64,000 nt of DNA, taken from the NCBI GenBank assembly GCA_033764725.1, contig JANRIR010000051.1, positions 144,202 to 208,201 on the forward strand, read 5' to 3'. The translations under genes and the position numbers were made by a program. Origin of the DNA: RI-43 sp033764725 (lineage in GTDB: Bacteria > Pseudomonadota > Alphaproteobacteria > Caulobacterales > Aquidulcibacteraceae). The stretch's first letter is position 1. Each line of letters opens with the position of its first letter. The notes under the pieces are model-generated. The model was given only the letters and a program-made list of their open reading frames with translations, was not told where the DNA came from and ran no database searches. Of this stretch, positions 42,543 to 52,340 are shown in pieces.

Positions 42543-43124
42543 TCACCCCACCGCAAACCACCCCCCGCAACTCCACACGCCCATCACGCCGTCGCGCATC
42601 TCCGCCCAACCGACGAGTTCGTAAAACGGCGCGCGCAGCACGCGCGCCTCCAGCCGGCCGCGCACGAGTACGTAGGGGCGCGGTTCGCCGCTCTCGGACA
42701 CATGCACGCGCAGCGGATGGTTTTCATCCAGCACAACGACATCGCCGACATTGGTGGTGAACGCGATGCGCTGATCGCGCCCCTCGCCCAGCCGATCGAC
42801 GCGGATCGCGACGAACGGCGCGTCGGCGACATCGACGCGAATTTTCTCCACCGGCGTCACGAGGTACGTCGCCCCGTCCTCGTCCTTGCGCAGGATCGAG
42901 GAAAACAGCCGCACCATGCTCTCGCGCGTGATGCGGGCGCCTTCGTGCTTCCAGGTTCCGTCGGCGAGGATTTCGAACCCCGCCTCGCCGCAATAGGGCG
43001 GGTCCCAGCGCTCGACCGGCGGCGGGCCGCGGCCGGCGCCGGCGTCACGCTGCAGCGCGGCCAGAAAGTCCTCCAGGGATTGGGCTTCCAGCAACTGGCC
43101 CTGCAAAGGTGAGGGTTCGGTCAT
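42543..43124 (-). CDS. DUF1285 protein
   Basis: A 193-residue cytoplasmic protein of the DUF1285 family. Recognisable segments: PPPVERWDPPYCGEAGFEIL, GTWKHEGARITRESMVRLFSSILRKDEDG, YLVTPVEKIRVDVADAPFVA, and RVLRAPFYELVGWAE near the C-terminus. No catalytic role is known. It is first in the block with NUDIX, DUF6111 and cca, and divergent from the MoxR operon by about 95 bp, an arrangement common in this class. Confidence 0.9.
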   Translation of the reverse strand: MTEPSPLQGQLLEAQSLEDFLAALQRDAGAGRGPPPVERWDPPYCGEAGFEILADGTWKHEGARITRESMVRLFSSILRKDEDGATYLVTPVEKIRVDVADAPFVAIRVDRLGEGRDQRIAFTTNVGDVVVLDENHPLRVHVSESGEPRPYVLVRGRLEARVLRAPFYELVGWAEMRDGVMGVWSCGGWFAVG

Positions 43125-43219
43125 CTCTCGCCTTTTCGCGCGCTTTCGCCGATGGATGCGGCGACAACGCATGGCTTGCGCCTTATTTCCGCCGGCAAAG
43201 GTAGGAGCTTGCCCCCCTG

Positions 43220-44230
43220 ATGAGCAATGACGCGTTCTCCAGCCGCGCGGCGGCCGATGCGATCCTGGCCGAAGCCGAGCGTGCCGCCGAAGCGCTGACC
43301 CGGGTGCGCGCGGAGGTGGGCAAGGCGGTTTTCGGCCAGGAGCGCGTGGTTGAGCAGACCTTGGCCTGCATCCTCTCCGGCGGTCACGCTTTGTTGGTCG
43401 GCGCGCCCGGCCTAGCCAAGACCCGCCTCGTCCATGCCCTGGCGGACGTCATCGGCCTGCCCTGGGCGCGGGTGCAATTCACGCCCGACCTGATGCCCGC
43501 CGACATATTGGGCTCCGAGGTGCTGGATCAGGATTCCGCCGGCAAGCGCCATTTTCGCTTCGTCAAAGGCCCGGTGTTCACCAGCCTGTTGATGGCCGAC
43601 GAGATCAACCGCGCCAGCCCGCGCACGCAATCGGCGCTCTTGCAGGCCATGCAGGAGCGGCGCGTCACCATCGCCGGGCAGAATTACGATCTTCCCGCGC
43701 CGTTCCACGTGCTCGCCACGCAAAACCCGATCGAGCACGAGGGCGCCTATCCGCTGCCCGAAGCGCAGCTTGACCGCTTCCTGCTGCAGATCGACGTCCC
43801 CTATCCCGACGAAGACACCGAGCGGCGTATCCTCATCGAGACCACCGGCACGCAAGAGGCGCAGCCCGCCCGCGTGCTCGACGCCGCCGCGCTCTCCGCG
43901 CTGCAAAGCCTCGTGCGGCGCATGCCGGTGGGCGAGAAGGTCGTCGGCGCGATCCTCAATCTGGTGCGCGCGGCGCGGCCCGGCGGATCGCACGATGCGC
44001 GGGTCAACGCCCATGTCGAATGGGGGCCGGGCCCACGCGCGGGACAAGCGCTGATGCTGGCCTGCCGGGCGCGGGCGCTGCTGCGCGGGCGCCTGACGCC
44101 GACCTTGGACGACGTCGCCGCCCTGGCGCGGCCGGCGCTGTCGCACCGCATGGCGCTGTCGTTCAGCGCGCGCGCCGAGGGCGTCGACGTCGACGCGCTG
44201 TTGGACGATCTCGTCGCGCAGGCGGCGTGA
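43220..44230 (+). CDS. MoxR-family AAA ATPase
   Basis: A 336-residue AAA+ ATPase. Walker A is GAPGLAKT (61-68), Walker B is LLMADEINRA (D127-E128), sensor 1 is VLATQNPIEHEGAYPLPEAQ, with LDRFLLQI following, then the lid domain. MoxR proteins act as chaperones that help assemble VWA-domain proteins or insert metals. It heads a four-gene operon; the next gene overlaps by one base (TGATG). GGAG lies 13 bp before the ATG, longer than ideal. Confidence 0.95.
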   Translation: MSNDAFSSRAAADAILAEAERAAEALTRVRAEVGKAVFGQERVVEQTLACILSGGHALLVGAPGLAKTRLVHALADVIGLPWARVQFTPDLMPADILGSEVLDQDSAGKRHFRFVKGPVFTSLLMADEINRASPRTQSALLQAMQERRVTIAGQNYDLPAPFHVLATQNPIEHEGAYPLPEAQLDRFLLQIDVPYPDEDTERRILIETTGTQEAQPARVLDAAALSALQSLVRRMPVGEKVVGAILNLVRAARPGGSHDARVNAHVEWGPGPRAGQALMLACRARALLRGRLTPTLDDVAALARPALSHRMALSFSARAEGVDVDALLDDLVAQAA

Positions 44231-45069
44231 TGGCGCGCGGCGCGGCGGAAAGTCTCGTCGGCGACATGCCTGGCGCGCTGTTGGAAGCGCGCCGCCTCGC
44301 CGCGCTCGCGCCCGGCGCGCATGGCCGCCGCCGCGCCGGCGCCGGCGACGGCTTCTGGCAATATCGCGCTCCTGCCCCGGAAGACGGCGCCCGCCTCGTC
44401 GATTGGCGCCGTTCCGCCCGCGGCGAGCGGCTGTTCGTGCGCGAGCGCGAGCGCGAAGCCGCGCAGACCTTGTCGCTGTGGATCGACCCCGGCGCCGGCT
44501 TTGCGTGGCGCGGCGGCGACGATCGCCCGAGCAAGGCGCAGCGCGCGCATGTGCTCGCGCTGGCGATCGCGAGGGCGTTTGCGCGCGGCGGCGAGCGCGT
44601 CGGCGTCATGGGGCGCGTCTTGCGCCACGGACCGCGCGCCGCCGACGCGCTGGCGCACGATCTCGCCGCGCCCTGCGCAACGGAACCAAGCGCGCCGCCG
44701 CCGCGCAGCGCGGTCCTGATCGTCAGCGATTTCTACGAAGGCGAAGACGTCTGGCGCCGGCGCCTGGCTGCGGCGTCGAGCGTCGGCGCGCATGGCGCGC
44801 TGCTGATGATCGCCGATCCCGCGGAAGAGGATTTTCCGTTCGAGGGGCGCACGCTGTTTCGCGATCCCGGCGGCGCGGGCGCCAGCGTGACGCTCGGGCG
44901 CGCCGAGCATGCGCGCGCCGAATACGCCGCGCGCCTCGCCGCCTATCGCGCCCGGTTGCGCGCACTCGCCGGCGCGCACGGTTTGGCGTTTCTGGCCCAT
45001 CGCACCGATCACGCGCCCGCCCCGGCCTTCTCCGCGCTTTTGGCGGCGCTGTCGGAGCGGCGCCGGTGA
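44230..45069 (+). CDS. DUF58 protein
   Basis: A 279-residue protein of the DUF58 family, the usual partner of MoxR. The signature FWQYRAPAPEDGARLVDWRRSARGERLFVRE is visible in parts (residues about 42-72), followed by a VWA-like core with TLSLWIDPGAGF and SAVLIVSDFYEGE. No signal peptide or membrane helix is seen, so it is cytoplasmic. It overlaps MoxR by one base and the next gene by 4 bp (GTGA). Confidence 0.92.
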   Translation: MARGAAESLVGDMPGALLEARRLAALAPGAHGRRRAGAGDGFWQYRAPAPEDGARLVDWRRSARGERLFVREREREAAQTLSLWIDPGAGFAWRGGDDRPSKAQRAHVLALAIARAFARGGERVGVMGRVLRHGPRAADALAHDLAAPCATEPSAPPPRSAVLIVSDFYEGEDVWRRRLAAASSVGAHGALLMIADPAEEDFPFEGRTLFRDPGGAGASVTLGRAEHARAEYAARLAAYRARLRALAGAHGLAFLAHRTDHAPAPAFSALLAALSERRR

Positions 45070-47738
45070 CGCTCGGCCCGATCACGTTCGCCGCGCCCTG
45101 GGCGCTCGCCGCGCTCGCCGCGCTGCCGATCCTGTTCCTGGTTTTGCGCGCCAGCCCGCCGCCGCCGCGCAAGGCGCTGTTTCCGCCCGTTCGTTTGTTG
45201 CTTGGTTTGCAAACCGATGAACAAAGCCGGGAGCGCGCGCCGCTTTGGCTCGTGCTGTTGCGTGCGCTGATGGCGACATTGGCGATCCTGGCTTTCGCCC
45301 GCCCCTCGATCGCCCCGCCCGCCTCGGCCGCGCCCGGCGGCGGGGCGGGATCGACGCTGCTGGTGATCGACGACGGCTGGACCGCCGCGCCGCACTGGAG
45401 CGACGTGCGCGGCGCCAGCCTCGATCTGGTCGCGCAGGCCGAGCGCGGCGGCGGATCGGTGTCGCTGCTGCTCACGGCCCCCAGCGCCCGCCCGATCGAT
45501 CCCGCCGGAGCGCTGACGGCGGCCGACGCGCGCGGCGTGGTGCAGCGTCTCGATCCCAAACCGTGGAGCCCCGATCGCGCCGACGCGGCGCGCCGCCTCG
45601 CCGCCGCCGCCGTGCGCCCGTCGCGCATCGTGTGGATCACCGACGGCTTGGCGGACCCCGGCGCAGCGGACCTGGCGCGTACGCTGGAACGGCTCGGTCC
45701 GGTGACCGCGATCACGCCGGCGCTCACCGCGCGCGCGATCGTCGGCGCGCGGCTGAGCGACACCGGCGTGGCGGTCGATGTCGCGCGGGCGCCGGGGGCT
45801 GCGCCGCAGGGCGCGGTGGCCGCCGAGACCGCCGACGGGCGGTCGCTCGGCGTCGGCCCGTTCCGCTTCGCCGCCAACCAGACGCGTGCGCAGGCGCAGA
45901 TCGCGCTGCCGCCGGAAATCGCCGCGCGCACCGCGCGGGTGCGCCTCATCGGCGAGCAGAGCGCCGGCGCGACGCGCCTGCTGCCCGGCGGCGCCGACCA
46001 TCCGCGCGTCGGCCTCGCCGATCCCGGCGCCGCCGGCCAGCCGCTGCCGAGCGACCTGTTCTATGTCGACCGCGCCCTGCAGCCGTTCGCGGCCTTGCAG
46101 CGCGGCCCGATCCGCGACCTCATCGCCGGGCGCGCGCAAGCCATCGTCCTGCCCGACCAGAGCCGCTTGCCGGACGCCGACGCGGCCGCGCTGGAGCGCT
46201 TTCTCGAACGCGGCGGGCTCGTCGTCCGTTTCGCGGGGCCGCGCCTGGCCAACGAATCCGGACCGCCCCTGCCTGTGGCGCTGCGACCCGGCGCGCGCAC
46301 CCTGGGCGGCGCGGTCGCCTGGGAGCGGCCGCAAAGCCTGCAGCCGTTCGCCGCTGAGTCTCCGTTCCACGGCCTGGCGATCCCGGAGGATTTGGTCGTC
46401 AGCCGCATGGTGCTGGCCGAGCCCGGCCTCGAGACCGAGCAGCGCGTCTGGGCCCGTCTCGACGATGGCGCGCCGATCGTCACCGCCGCGGCGCACGGGC
46501 GCGGCCTGGTGGTGCTGTTCCATGTCACCGGCAATCCCGATTGGTCGAACCTGCCGCTTAGCGGCCTGTTCGTCGATCTTCTGCGCCGCAGCATCGCGTT
46601 TTCCGGCCGCGGCGAGACGGGTGCGGCGCGCCCCGACGCCGCCGCCGGCCCCTATGTCGTCACCCGCGCCATGGACGGGTTCGGCGCGCTTGCGCCGGCC
46701 GGCGGCGACGTCGCTTCGATCGCGCCGGACGCCTTCGAGGCGGCGCGCGCCGGCCCGCGGTCGCCGCCCGGGCTTTATGCGCGCGCCGGGGTCGCCGCGG
46801 TGATCGACGCCGCCCCCGCCGATCTCGCGCTCGCGCCGCTGGTCCTGCCCGAAGGGATCGCGCGGCGCGGCTTCGACGGGCCGACCACGCTCTCGCTGAT
46901 CGGACCGCTTCTGGCCTTGGCGCTGGCGCTCGTCGCGCTCGACCTCTTGGTGTCGCTGGCGCTTGTGGGACGCTTGCCGCGCCTGCCCGCGCGCGCCGCC
47001 GCGACGGCGCTGGCGCTGGCGCTGGCGCTTGCGGCGACACCCGAAGCGCACGCCCAGGCCGGCGACGATCCGACGCTGGAATTGCGCCTCGCTTACGCGC
47101 AGACCGGCGACGCCGCGACCGACGCGCTCTCCCGCGAAGGGCTGGCCGCCTTGAGCGCGGTGCTGCGCGAGCGCACCGCGGTGGAGCCCGGCGCACCGAT
47201 CGGCGTCGATCTCGCGCGTGACGATCTGTCGGTTTATCCCTTCATCTATTGGCCGGCGCCGCCGCGGCCGCAGCGCCTGTCGAGCGAGGCGCTGGCCAAT
47301 CTCGATCGCTATATGCGCCTCGGCGGCATGTTGCTGGTCGATACGCGCGACGGCGGACGCCAGCGCCAGGAAACCAACCGGCCCGCGGCGGTGATGCTCG
47401 CCGGTCTCGATGCGCCGCCGCTGGAGCAATTGGCGCCCGATCATGTCGTCTCACGCGCGTTCTACATTCTGCGCGCCTATCCCGGCGCGCGGGGCCCAAG
47501 CGCAGTGTGGGCCGAGAGCGCCAGCGTCGCCTCCGCCCGCGACGGCGTGGCCTCGCTGTTCGTCGGCGACGGCGATTGGGCGGCGGCGTGGTCGGGCCGC
47601 GGCGCAGCCAGCCCAAGGCAGCGCGAGATGGCGCTGCGCTTCGGCGTCAATCTGGTGATGGTTTCGCTAACAGGAAACTATAAATCCGACCAGGTGCACG
47701 TGCCGGCGCTGTTGGAGCGGCTGGGGCGCGAGCGCTGA
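45066..47738 (+). CDS. BatA-like membrane protein with C-terminal DUF4159
   Basis: An 890-residue protein. Order: BatA-type N-terminus with two membrane helices (PWALAALAALPILFLVLRA and APLWLVLLRALMATLAILAF); a degenerate VWA domain with LLVIDDGWT in place of DxSxS but WITDG retained; a glutamine-amidotransferase-like segment (FLERGGLVVRF, AAHGRGLVVLFH); two more helices about residues 615-665; then DUF4159 (VYPFIYWPAPPRP, LGGMLLVDTRDGG). GTG 45066 overlaps DUF58. Function unknown; it is part of a MoxR membrane complex by inference. Confidence 0.88.
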   Translation: MTLGPITFAAPWALAALAALPILFLVLRASPPPPRKALFPPVRLLLGLQTDEQSRERAPLWLVLLRALMATLAILAFARPSIAPPASAAPGGGAGSTLLVIDDGWTAAPHWSDVRGASLDLVAQAERGGGSVSLLLTAPSARPIDPAGALTAADARGVVQRLDPKPWSPDRADAARRLAAAAVRPSRIVWITDGLADPGAADLARTLERLGPVTAITPALTARAIVGARLSDTGVAVDVARAPGAAPQGAVAAETADGRSLGVGPFRFAANQTRAQAQIALPPEIAARTARVRLIGEQSAGATRLLPGGADHPRVGLADPGAAGQPLPSDLFYVDRALQPFAALQRGPIRDLIAGRAQAIVLPDQSRLPDADAAALERFLERGGLVVRFAGPRLANESGPPLPVALRPGARTLGGAVAWERPQSLQPFAAESPFHGLAIPEDLVVSRMVLAEPGLETEQRVWARLDDGAPIVTAAAHGRGLVVLFHVTGNPDWSNLPLSGLFVDLLRRSIAFSGRGETGAARPDAAAGPYVVTRAMDGFGALAPAGGDVASIAPDAFEAARAGPRSPPGLYARAGVAAVIDAAPADLALAPLVLPEGIARRGFDGPTTLSLIGPLLALALALVALDLLVSLALVGRLPRLPARAAATALALALALAATPEAHAQAGDDPTLELRLAYAQTGDAATDALSREGLAALSAVLRERTAVEPGAPIGVDLARDDLSVYPFIYWPAPPRPQRLSSEALANLDRYMRLGGMLLVDTRDGGRQRQETNRPAAVMLAGLDAPPLEQLAPDHVVSRAFYILRAYPGARGPSAVWAESASVASARDGVASLFVGDGDWAAAWSGRGAASPRQREMALRFGVNLVMVSLTGNYKSDQVHVPALLERLGRER

Positions 47739-49783
47739 TGATCGGCGTCGATCGTCTCGCCTTCGATCCCGCGCTGGGCGCGCCCTGGCTGATCGCACTG
47801 GCGCTCGCGGCGGCGGCGCTGCTCGCCTTTTATGTCTGGCGCGGAGGCGCAGCGCCGCTTTTGCGCAGCGCGGGCCTCGCCTTCCTTCTGCTCGGCCTGG
47901 CGCAGCCGACCTGGGTGCGCGAAACGCGCGAGCCGGCGCCGGATGTTGCGCTGGTGCTGATCGACCAGAGCGAATCGCTTGCGCTGAGCGGCCGGCTGGA
48001 GGCGGCGCGGCGCGCCGGCGATCGCGCAGCGCAGATTCTCGCCGAACAGCCCGGCGTCAGCGTGCGCGTGCGCGAAGTGCGCGGCGCCAGCGACGGCACG
48101 CTGGCGTTCGCGGCCTTGCGCGAGGGCCTGGCCGACATCGAGCGCGACCGCATCGCCGGCGCGGTGATCGTCACCGACGGCCAGATCGCCGATGCGCCGG
48201 CCGAGGCCGACGCGCTGCGCGATCTCGGCCCCGTGCACGCGCTCATCGTGGGCGATCCCGCGCGTGGCGACCGCCGGCTCGAGCTGATCTCGGCGCCGGC
48301 GTTCGGCATCGTCGGCGAGACGGTGACGATCGAGGCGCGGGTCGACGATCCCGCCCGCGGCGCGCGCATTCCCATAACGCTGACCATCGACGGGCGCGTC
48401 GAGCGGCGCGTCGAGGCGCGCGCCGGCGAGGTTGCGCGCATCTCGTTCCGCACGCCCAAGCGCGGCGCCAACATGATCATCCTCGACGCCGCGCCCGGGC
48501 CGCAGGAGATCGCGCTGTCGAACAATCGCGCGGCGTTCTCATTGGCGGGCGTGCGCGACCGGCTGCGCGTGCTGCTCGTGACCGGCGAACCGCACGCCGG
48601 CGCGCGGGTGTGGCGCAACCTTTTGAAGTCCGACCCCGCGGTCGATCTGGTGCATTTCACAATCCTGCGCCCGCCGGAGAAACTCGACATCACCCCGCAG
48701 GACGAACTCTCGCTCATTCCTTTCCCGACCCAGGAATTGTTCGACGAAGGGCTAAACAGTTTCGATCTCGTCATCTTCGACCGCTACCAGCAGCAGGGCA
48801 TTCTGGGCGCGGCCGTGTTCGACAACATCGCCCGCCGCATCCGCGCCGGCGGCGCGCTGTTGATCGCGGCCGGCGAATGGGACGCCACACCCTTGTCGCT
48901 GTCGGCGACGCCGCTTGCGGGCGTGCTGCCGGCGCGCCCGACGGGCCAGGTGTTTCGAGATCCCTATCGTCCTGCGATCACCGCGCTCGGCCAGCGCCAT
49001 CCCGTGACCCGCGGCCTGCCCGATCCGCAAAGCTGGGGCCGCTGGACGCGCCAGATCGACGCCGAGCCGCAAAGCGGCGTCACCGTGCTGTCGGGCGCGC
49101 GCGGGCGGCCGCTGTTGACGCTGGCGCGCGCCGGGCGCGGCCGTGTGGCGCAGATCTGGTCGGATCAGGCCTGGCTGTGGGCGCGCGGCTATGAAGGCGG
49201 CGGCCCGCACGGCGAAGTGCTGCGGCGTCTGGTGCATTGGCTGATGCAGGAGCCGGAGCTGGAGGAAGAGCGCTTGACCGCAAGCGTCGCCGGCGCGCGG
49301 CTCGTGGTGCAGCGCACGTCGCTGCGCGACGATGTCGGCGCGGCTGCCCTCGTCGCGCCCGACGGCGCGACGCGCACGCTTGCGCTCAACGAAACCGCCC
49401 CCGGCGTGTGGCGCGGCGAAGCCGACGCCGACGCGCAAGGGCTCTATGAGGCGCGCAGCGGCGATCTGCGCGCCTATGCGGCCGTGGGGCCGCTCAATCC
49501 GCGCGAAGCGGCCAGCCTCGATGCGACGCCTGACATCGTGCGCCCGGCGGTGACGCGCAGCGGCGGCGCCGTCGTGCTGATCGGCGAAGACGGCGCGCAG
49601 CTGCCGGAGATCCGGCGCGTCGACCGCAACGGGCGCGCGGAAGGCGACGGCTGGATCGGCTTTCGCCGCAACAACGCATCGGTGGTGCGCGCCTCGGCGT
49701 CGGAGCCGCTCGGGCCGGGATGGGCGTGGGCGAGCGTCGGCTTTATTCTGCTGCTCTTGGGGTGGAGCCGCGAGGGGCGGTGA
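47738..49783 (+). CDS. VWA/glutamine-amidotransferase-like membrane protein
   Basis: A 681-residue membrane protein. Two N-terminal helices (about 15-34 and 41-56) are followed by a VWA domain with an intact metal site DQSES (D76-S80) and TDG (146-148). Next is an amidotransferase-like domain (RVLLVTGEPHAGARVWRNLL, FDLVIFDRYQQQG, IRAGGALLIAAGEWD) without an obvious catalytic cysteine, and a C-terminal helix (WAWASVGFILLLLGW). It overlaps the DUF4159 gene by one base and closes the operon. The 3' end overlaps a GNAT gene by 41 bp, convergently. Confidence 0.88.
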   Translation: MIGVDRLAFDPALGAPWLIALALAAAALLAFYVWRGGAAPLLRSAGLAFLLLGLAQPTWVRETREPAPDVALVLIDQSESLALSGRLEAARRAGDRAAQILAEQPGVSVRVREVRGASDGTLAFAALREGLADIERDRIAGAVIVTDGQIADAPAEADALRDLGPVHALIVGDPARGDRRLELISAPAFGIVGETVTIEARVDDPARGARIPITLTIDGRVERRVEARAGEVARISFRTPKRGANMIILDAAPGPQEIALSNNRAAFSLAGVRDRLRVLLVTGEPHAGARVWRNLLKSDPAVDLVHFTILRPPEKLDITPQDELSLIPFPTQELFDEGLNSFDLVIFDRYQQQGILGAAVFDNIARRIRAGGALLIAAGEWDATPLSLSATPLAGVLPARPTGQVFRDPYRPAITALGQRHPVTRGLPDPQSWGRWTRQIDAEPQSGVTVLSGARGRPLLTLARAGRGRVAQIWSDQAWLWARGYEGGGPHGEVLRRLVHWLMQEPELEEERLTASVAGARLVVQRTSLRDDVGAAALVAPDGATRTLALNETAPGVWRGEADADAQGLYEARSGDLRAYAAVGPLNPREAASLDATPDIVRPAVTRSGGAVVLIGEDGAQLPEIRRVDRNGRAEGDGWIGFRRNNASVVRASASEPLGPGWAWASVGFILLLLGWSREGR

Positions 49784-50270
49784 TCGCGCCGCGCAGCGAT
49801 TGTTCCGCGCCCGGCTTCAACGCACGGACCAACAGGCGGCGCGGATCGACCGGGCCAGGCAGGGTCAGCGCGCCCGGCGGCACGGCGACGAAACCGAGCG
49901 GCGCAAAGAATTCCGGCGCGCCGATGAGCACGACCGCATCGAAAGGCGCGGCGCGGCACGCCTCCAGCGACGCGCGCACGAGCGCTGCGCCCAGGCCTGC
50001 ATGCTGGCGCGCGGGATCGACCGCGAGCGGCCCCAGGAACAGCGCGTCGCGCGTGCCCACGCCGATGCGCCAGATGCGGCAACAGCCGATCGGCGCGCCC
50101 CGCAACAGCGCCACGCGCGAGAGGTCCGGCGCGAACACGGCGCCGTTCTCGCGCACGCGTTCGCTTGTCTTGGCGTGACGGCCGGGGCCGAAGGCGCGGT
50201 CGAGCACGCGCTCGATCGCGTCGGCATGATTGCGGGATTCGGGAACGATTTCGGGAGCGGAGACGGACAC
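49743..50270 (-). CDS. GNAT-family N-acetyltransferase
   Basis: A 175-residue acetyltransferase of the YhbS-like group. Motif A is LGPLAVDPARQHAGLGAALV, and the following VVLIGAPEFFAPLGF is typical of this group. The N-terminal part IERVLDRAFGPGRHAKTSER is also usual. GTG 50270 has GAGG about 8 bp upstream; no ATG is available nearby. Its end overlaps the MoxR operon end by 41 bp. Substrate unknown. Confidence 0.85.
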   Translation of the reverse strand: MSVSAPEIVPESRNHADAIERVLDRAFGPGRHAKTSERVRENGAVFAPDLSRVALLRGAPIGCCRIWRIGVGTRDALFLGPLAVDPARQHAGLGAALVRASLEACRAAPFDAVVLIGAPEFFAPLGFVAVPPGALTLPGPVDPRRLLVRALKPGAEQSLRGAITAPRGSTPRAAE

Positions 50271-50504
50271 GGGCCAAGACCTCGAAGCGAACGGCGCGAT
50301 GGGGGGGCGCGCCGCAGCGCCGCTCAGCGGGGCTTCGGCGCGACGGCGAACAGGCGAGCGCGGCGGCGTCGTCGGAGGCTGAGGCTCAAGGTCATGCGCG
50401 GGCGGCGTATAGGGCGATGGGCCGCAGGCGTCAAAGACATTCTTTCCCGCGCCTGGCCGCGGCGATGGTGGACGGCGCGGCGCGGCGGCGCGTAAGCAGC
50501 AGGC

Positions 50505-51755
50505 GTGCTGCGCCTGCCCTCTCTCGCGATCTTCCAACATCAGTCGTTCGCGCGCTTCCTGCTGGTGCGGGTGCTGTCGGTTCTGTCGATGCAGATCCAG
50601 GCGACGGCGATCGGCTGGCAGGTCTACGATCTGGCGCGCAGATCGGGCCAATCGGTCAACGAAGCGACCTTTCTGCTCGGCGCCACGGGGCTGGCGCAAT
50701 TCCTGCCCCTGTTCGCGCTGTCGCTGATCGGCGGCCAAGCCGCGGATCGTTACGACCGCAAGCGCATCATCATCCTATGCCTTGCGGCGAAGGCCTGCTT
50801 CGCCGCGGCGCTGATCGCGGCGTCAAGCCAGCCGCCCGATGTCGCGATTGCGGCGATCTTCTCGGTCGCGGTGCTGATGGGCGCAACGAACGCGTTTCTG
50901 CCGGCGGCGACTCAGGCGCTTTTGCCCACGCTCGTGCCGCGCGAGGAATTGCCGCAGGCCATCGCATGGTCGTCGCTCGGCTTCCAGACCGCCGCGATCA
51001 GCGGACCCGCGATCGGCGGCCTTCTTTATGGCGCAGGCGCGGGCGCGGCCTATGGCGCGGCGGGCGCGCTGCTCGTCGCTGCGACCGCGCTGATCGCTGC
51101 GACGCGCACGCCCAAGCAGGACAAGCTCGAAAATGCGCGCACCATCGCGATGATCCGCGAGGGCCTCGCCTATGTGCGCGACAACAAGATCGTACTCGGC
51201 GCGATCTCGCTCGATCTCGTCGTCGTGCTGCTGGCGGGCGCGGTGGCGCTGTTGCCAGCCTTCGCGCGCGACGTGCTGCATGCGGGCCCCGAACAGCTCG
51301 GCTGGCTGCGCGCGGCGAGCGCCATCGGCGCGGGAAGCGTGGCGCTCTATCTCGCGGTCAATCCGCTGCGTCAAAACATCGGGCGCTGGATGTTCGCGGC
51401 GACCTTCGTGTTCGGCGCCGCGACGATCGTTTTCGGACTTTCGGAACTGTTCTGGCTCACCTTCGCAGCGCTCGTGGTGTGCGGCGCGGCCGACATGATC
51501 AGCGTCTATGTGCGCTCGAGCCTGATCCAGCTCGCAACGCCGGATTCCATGCGCGGGCGCGTCGGCGCGGTGAGCTTCATCTTCATCTCCGCCTCCAACG
51601 AATTGGGCGATTTCGAAGCCGGCGTCATGGCGCGCATTTTCGGCCCGCAACTCGCCGTCGCCATCGGCGGAACCGCAGCGATCGGCGCGGCGGGCTTGTG
51701 GATGCGGCTGTTCCCTCAATTGGCGAAAGCCGACGGCTTCGACCCGGTGAAATAA
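50505..51755 (+). CDS. MFS transporter (EntS/DHA3-like)
   Basis: A 416-residue membrane protein with about 11-12 helices. The cytoplasmic loop between helices 2 and 3 carries GGQAADRYDRKRIIILC, the MFS motif A. The helices ATQALLPTLVPREELPQAIAW and GPAIGGLLYGAGAGAAYGAAG are typical of DHA3 exporters such as EntS. These expel siderophores, macrolides or other drugs. It uses GTG 50505 with AGCAGG before it. About 234 bp of non-coding sequence separates it from the divergent GNAT gene. Substrate unknown. Confidence 0.9.
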   Translation: MLRLPSLAIFQHQSFARFLLVRVLSVLSMQIQATAIGWQVYDLARRSGQSVNEATFLLGATGLAQFLPLFALSLIGGQAADRYDRKRIIILCLAAKACFAAALIAASSQPPDVAIAAIFSVAVLMGATNAFLPAATQALLPTLVPREELPQAIAWSSLGFQTAAISGPAIGGLLYGAGAGAAYGAAGALLVAATALIAATRTPKQDKLENARTIAMIREGLAYVRDNKIVLGAISLDLVVVLLAGAVALLPAFARDVLHAGPEQLGWLRAASAIGAGSVALYLAVNPLRQNIGRWMFAATFVFGAATIVFGLSELFWLTFAALVVCGAADMISVYVRSSLIQLATPDSMRGRVGAVSFIFISASNELGDFEAGVMARIFGPQLAVAIGGTAAIGAAGLWMRLFPQLAKADGFDPVK

Positions 51756-51770
51756 GCGCCGCCGGCGTGC

Positions 51771-52241
51771 TTACGCGCGCGGCGCGGGCGTCCAGTTTTC
51801 GCCGCGGCCGAGAATGTCGTCCCAGGAATAGGGATTGGCCGCCGGCAGATCGGCGGGCGCCTGCTCTTCGCGCTCTTCCAGGTCGGCGAGCACGCGATCG
51901 CGCGCGCGGCGAAACGGCGTCTCCAACGCCTTGGGCAGCGCCGCCGCGAGCGAGGGCGAAAGGTCTCGGCTCAAATCGTTGCGGAAGTTTCTGATCTCCT
52001 TGCGCCAATGGCGCACGGGATCAGGCTTGCGCAGGAATTCGATCTTGAGCATGTGCTCCATGATCCGCTCGATCGCGGTTTCGCAAGCGCGATACTGGCT
52101 GACCCCCACGCTCTCGATCTCCTCGGCCACATTGTCCCAATCGATGGCGTTCGCCCGCCGTGAGGGATCGCGCAGCGCGCGCGCCTGCTCCATCGCCCAA
52201 GCGTAGGGGTCGGCCCAATAGAGATCGTTCCAGGTCGTCAT
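51771..52241 (-). CDS. DUF29 protein
   Basis: A 156-residue protein of the DUF29 family. The pattern is clear: DLYWADPYAWAMEQARALRD, DWDNVAEEIESVGVSQYRAC, IMEHMLKIEFLR, and WRKEIRNFRNDLSRDLSPSL. The family is widespread in cyanobacteria and alphaproteobacteria, often multicopy, with no known function. It converges with the MFS gene and is divergent from the SDR gene by about 100 bp. Confidence 0.92.
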   Translation of the reverse strand: MTTWNDLYWADPYAWAMEQARALRDPSRRANAIDWDNVAEEIESVGVSQYRACETAIERIMEHMLKIEFLRKPDPVRHWRKEIRNFRNDLSRDLSPSLAAALPKALETPFRRARDRVLADLEEREEQAPADLPAANPYSWDDILGRGENWTPAPRA

Positions 52242-52340
52242 AAGGGCACACTAGCACAGCTCCTGGCTTGGCGCAGCGGCGCCTTTTCCTGGCCGACGCC
52301 GGCGCCTATGGTGCGGCCCGCATCGGGAGGAGAACAAGCC

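Noticed and set aside
45009..47444. 811-codon minus-strand frame over the DUF4159 gene
   Set aside because: Arg/Gln/Gly-rich composition and exact antisense of a recognisable operon gene.
50271..50504. Possible gene or regulatory RNA between the GNAT and MFS genes
   Set aside because: No good open frame, palindrome or promoter boxes were convincing in these 234 bp.
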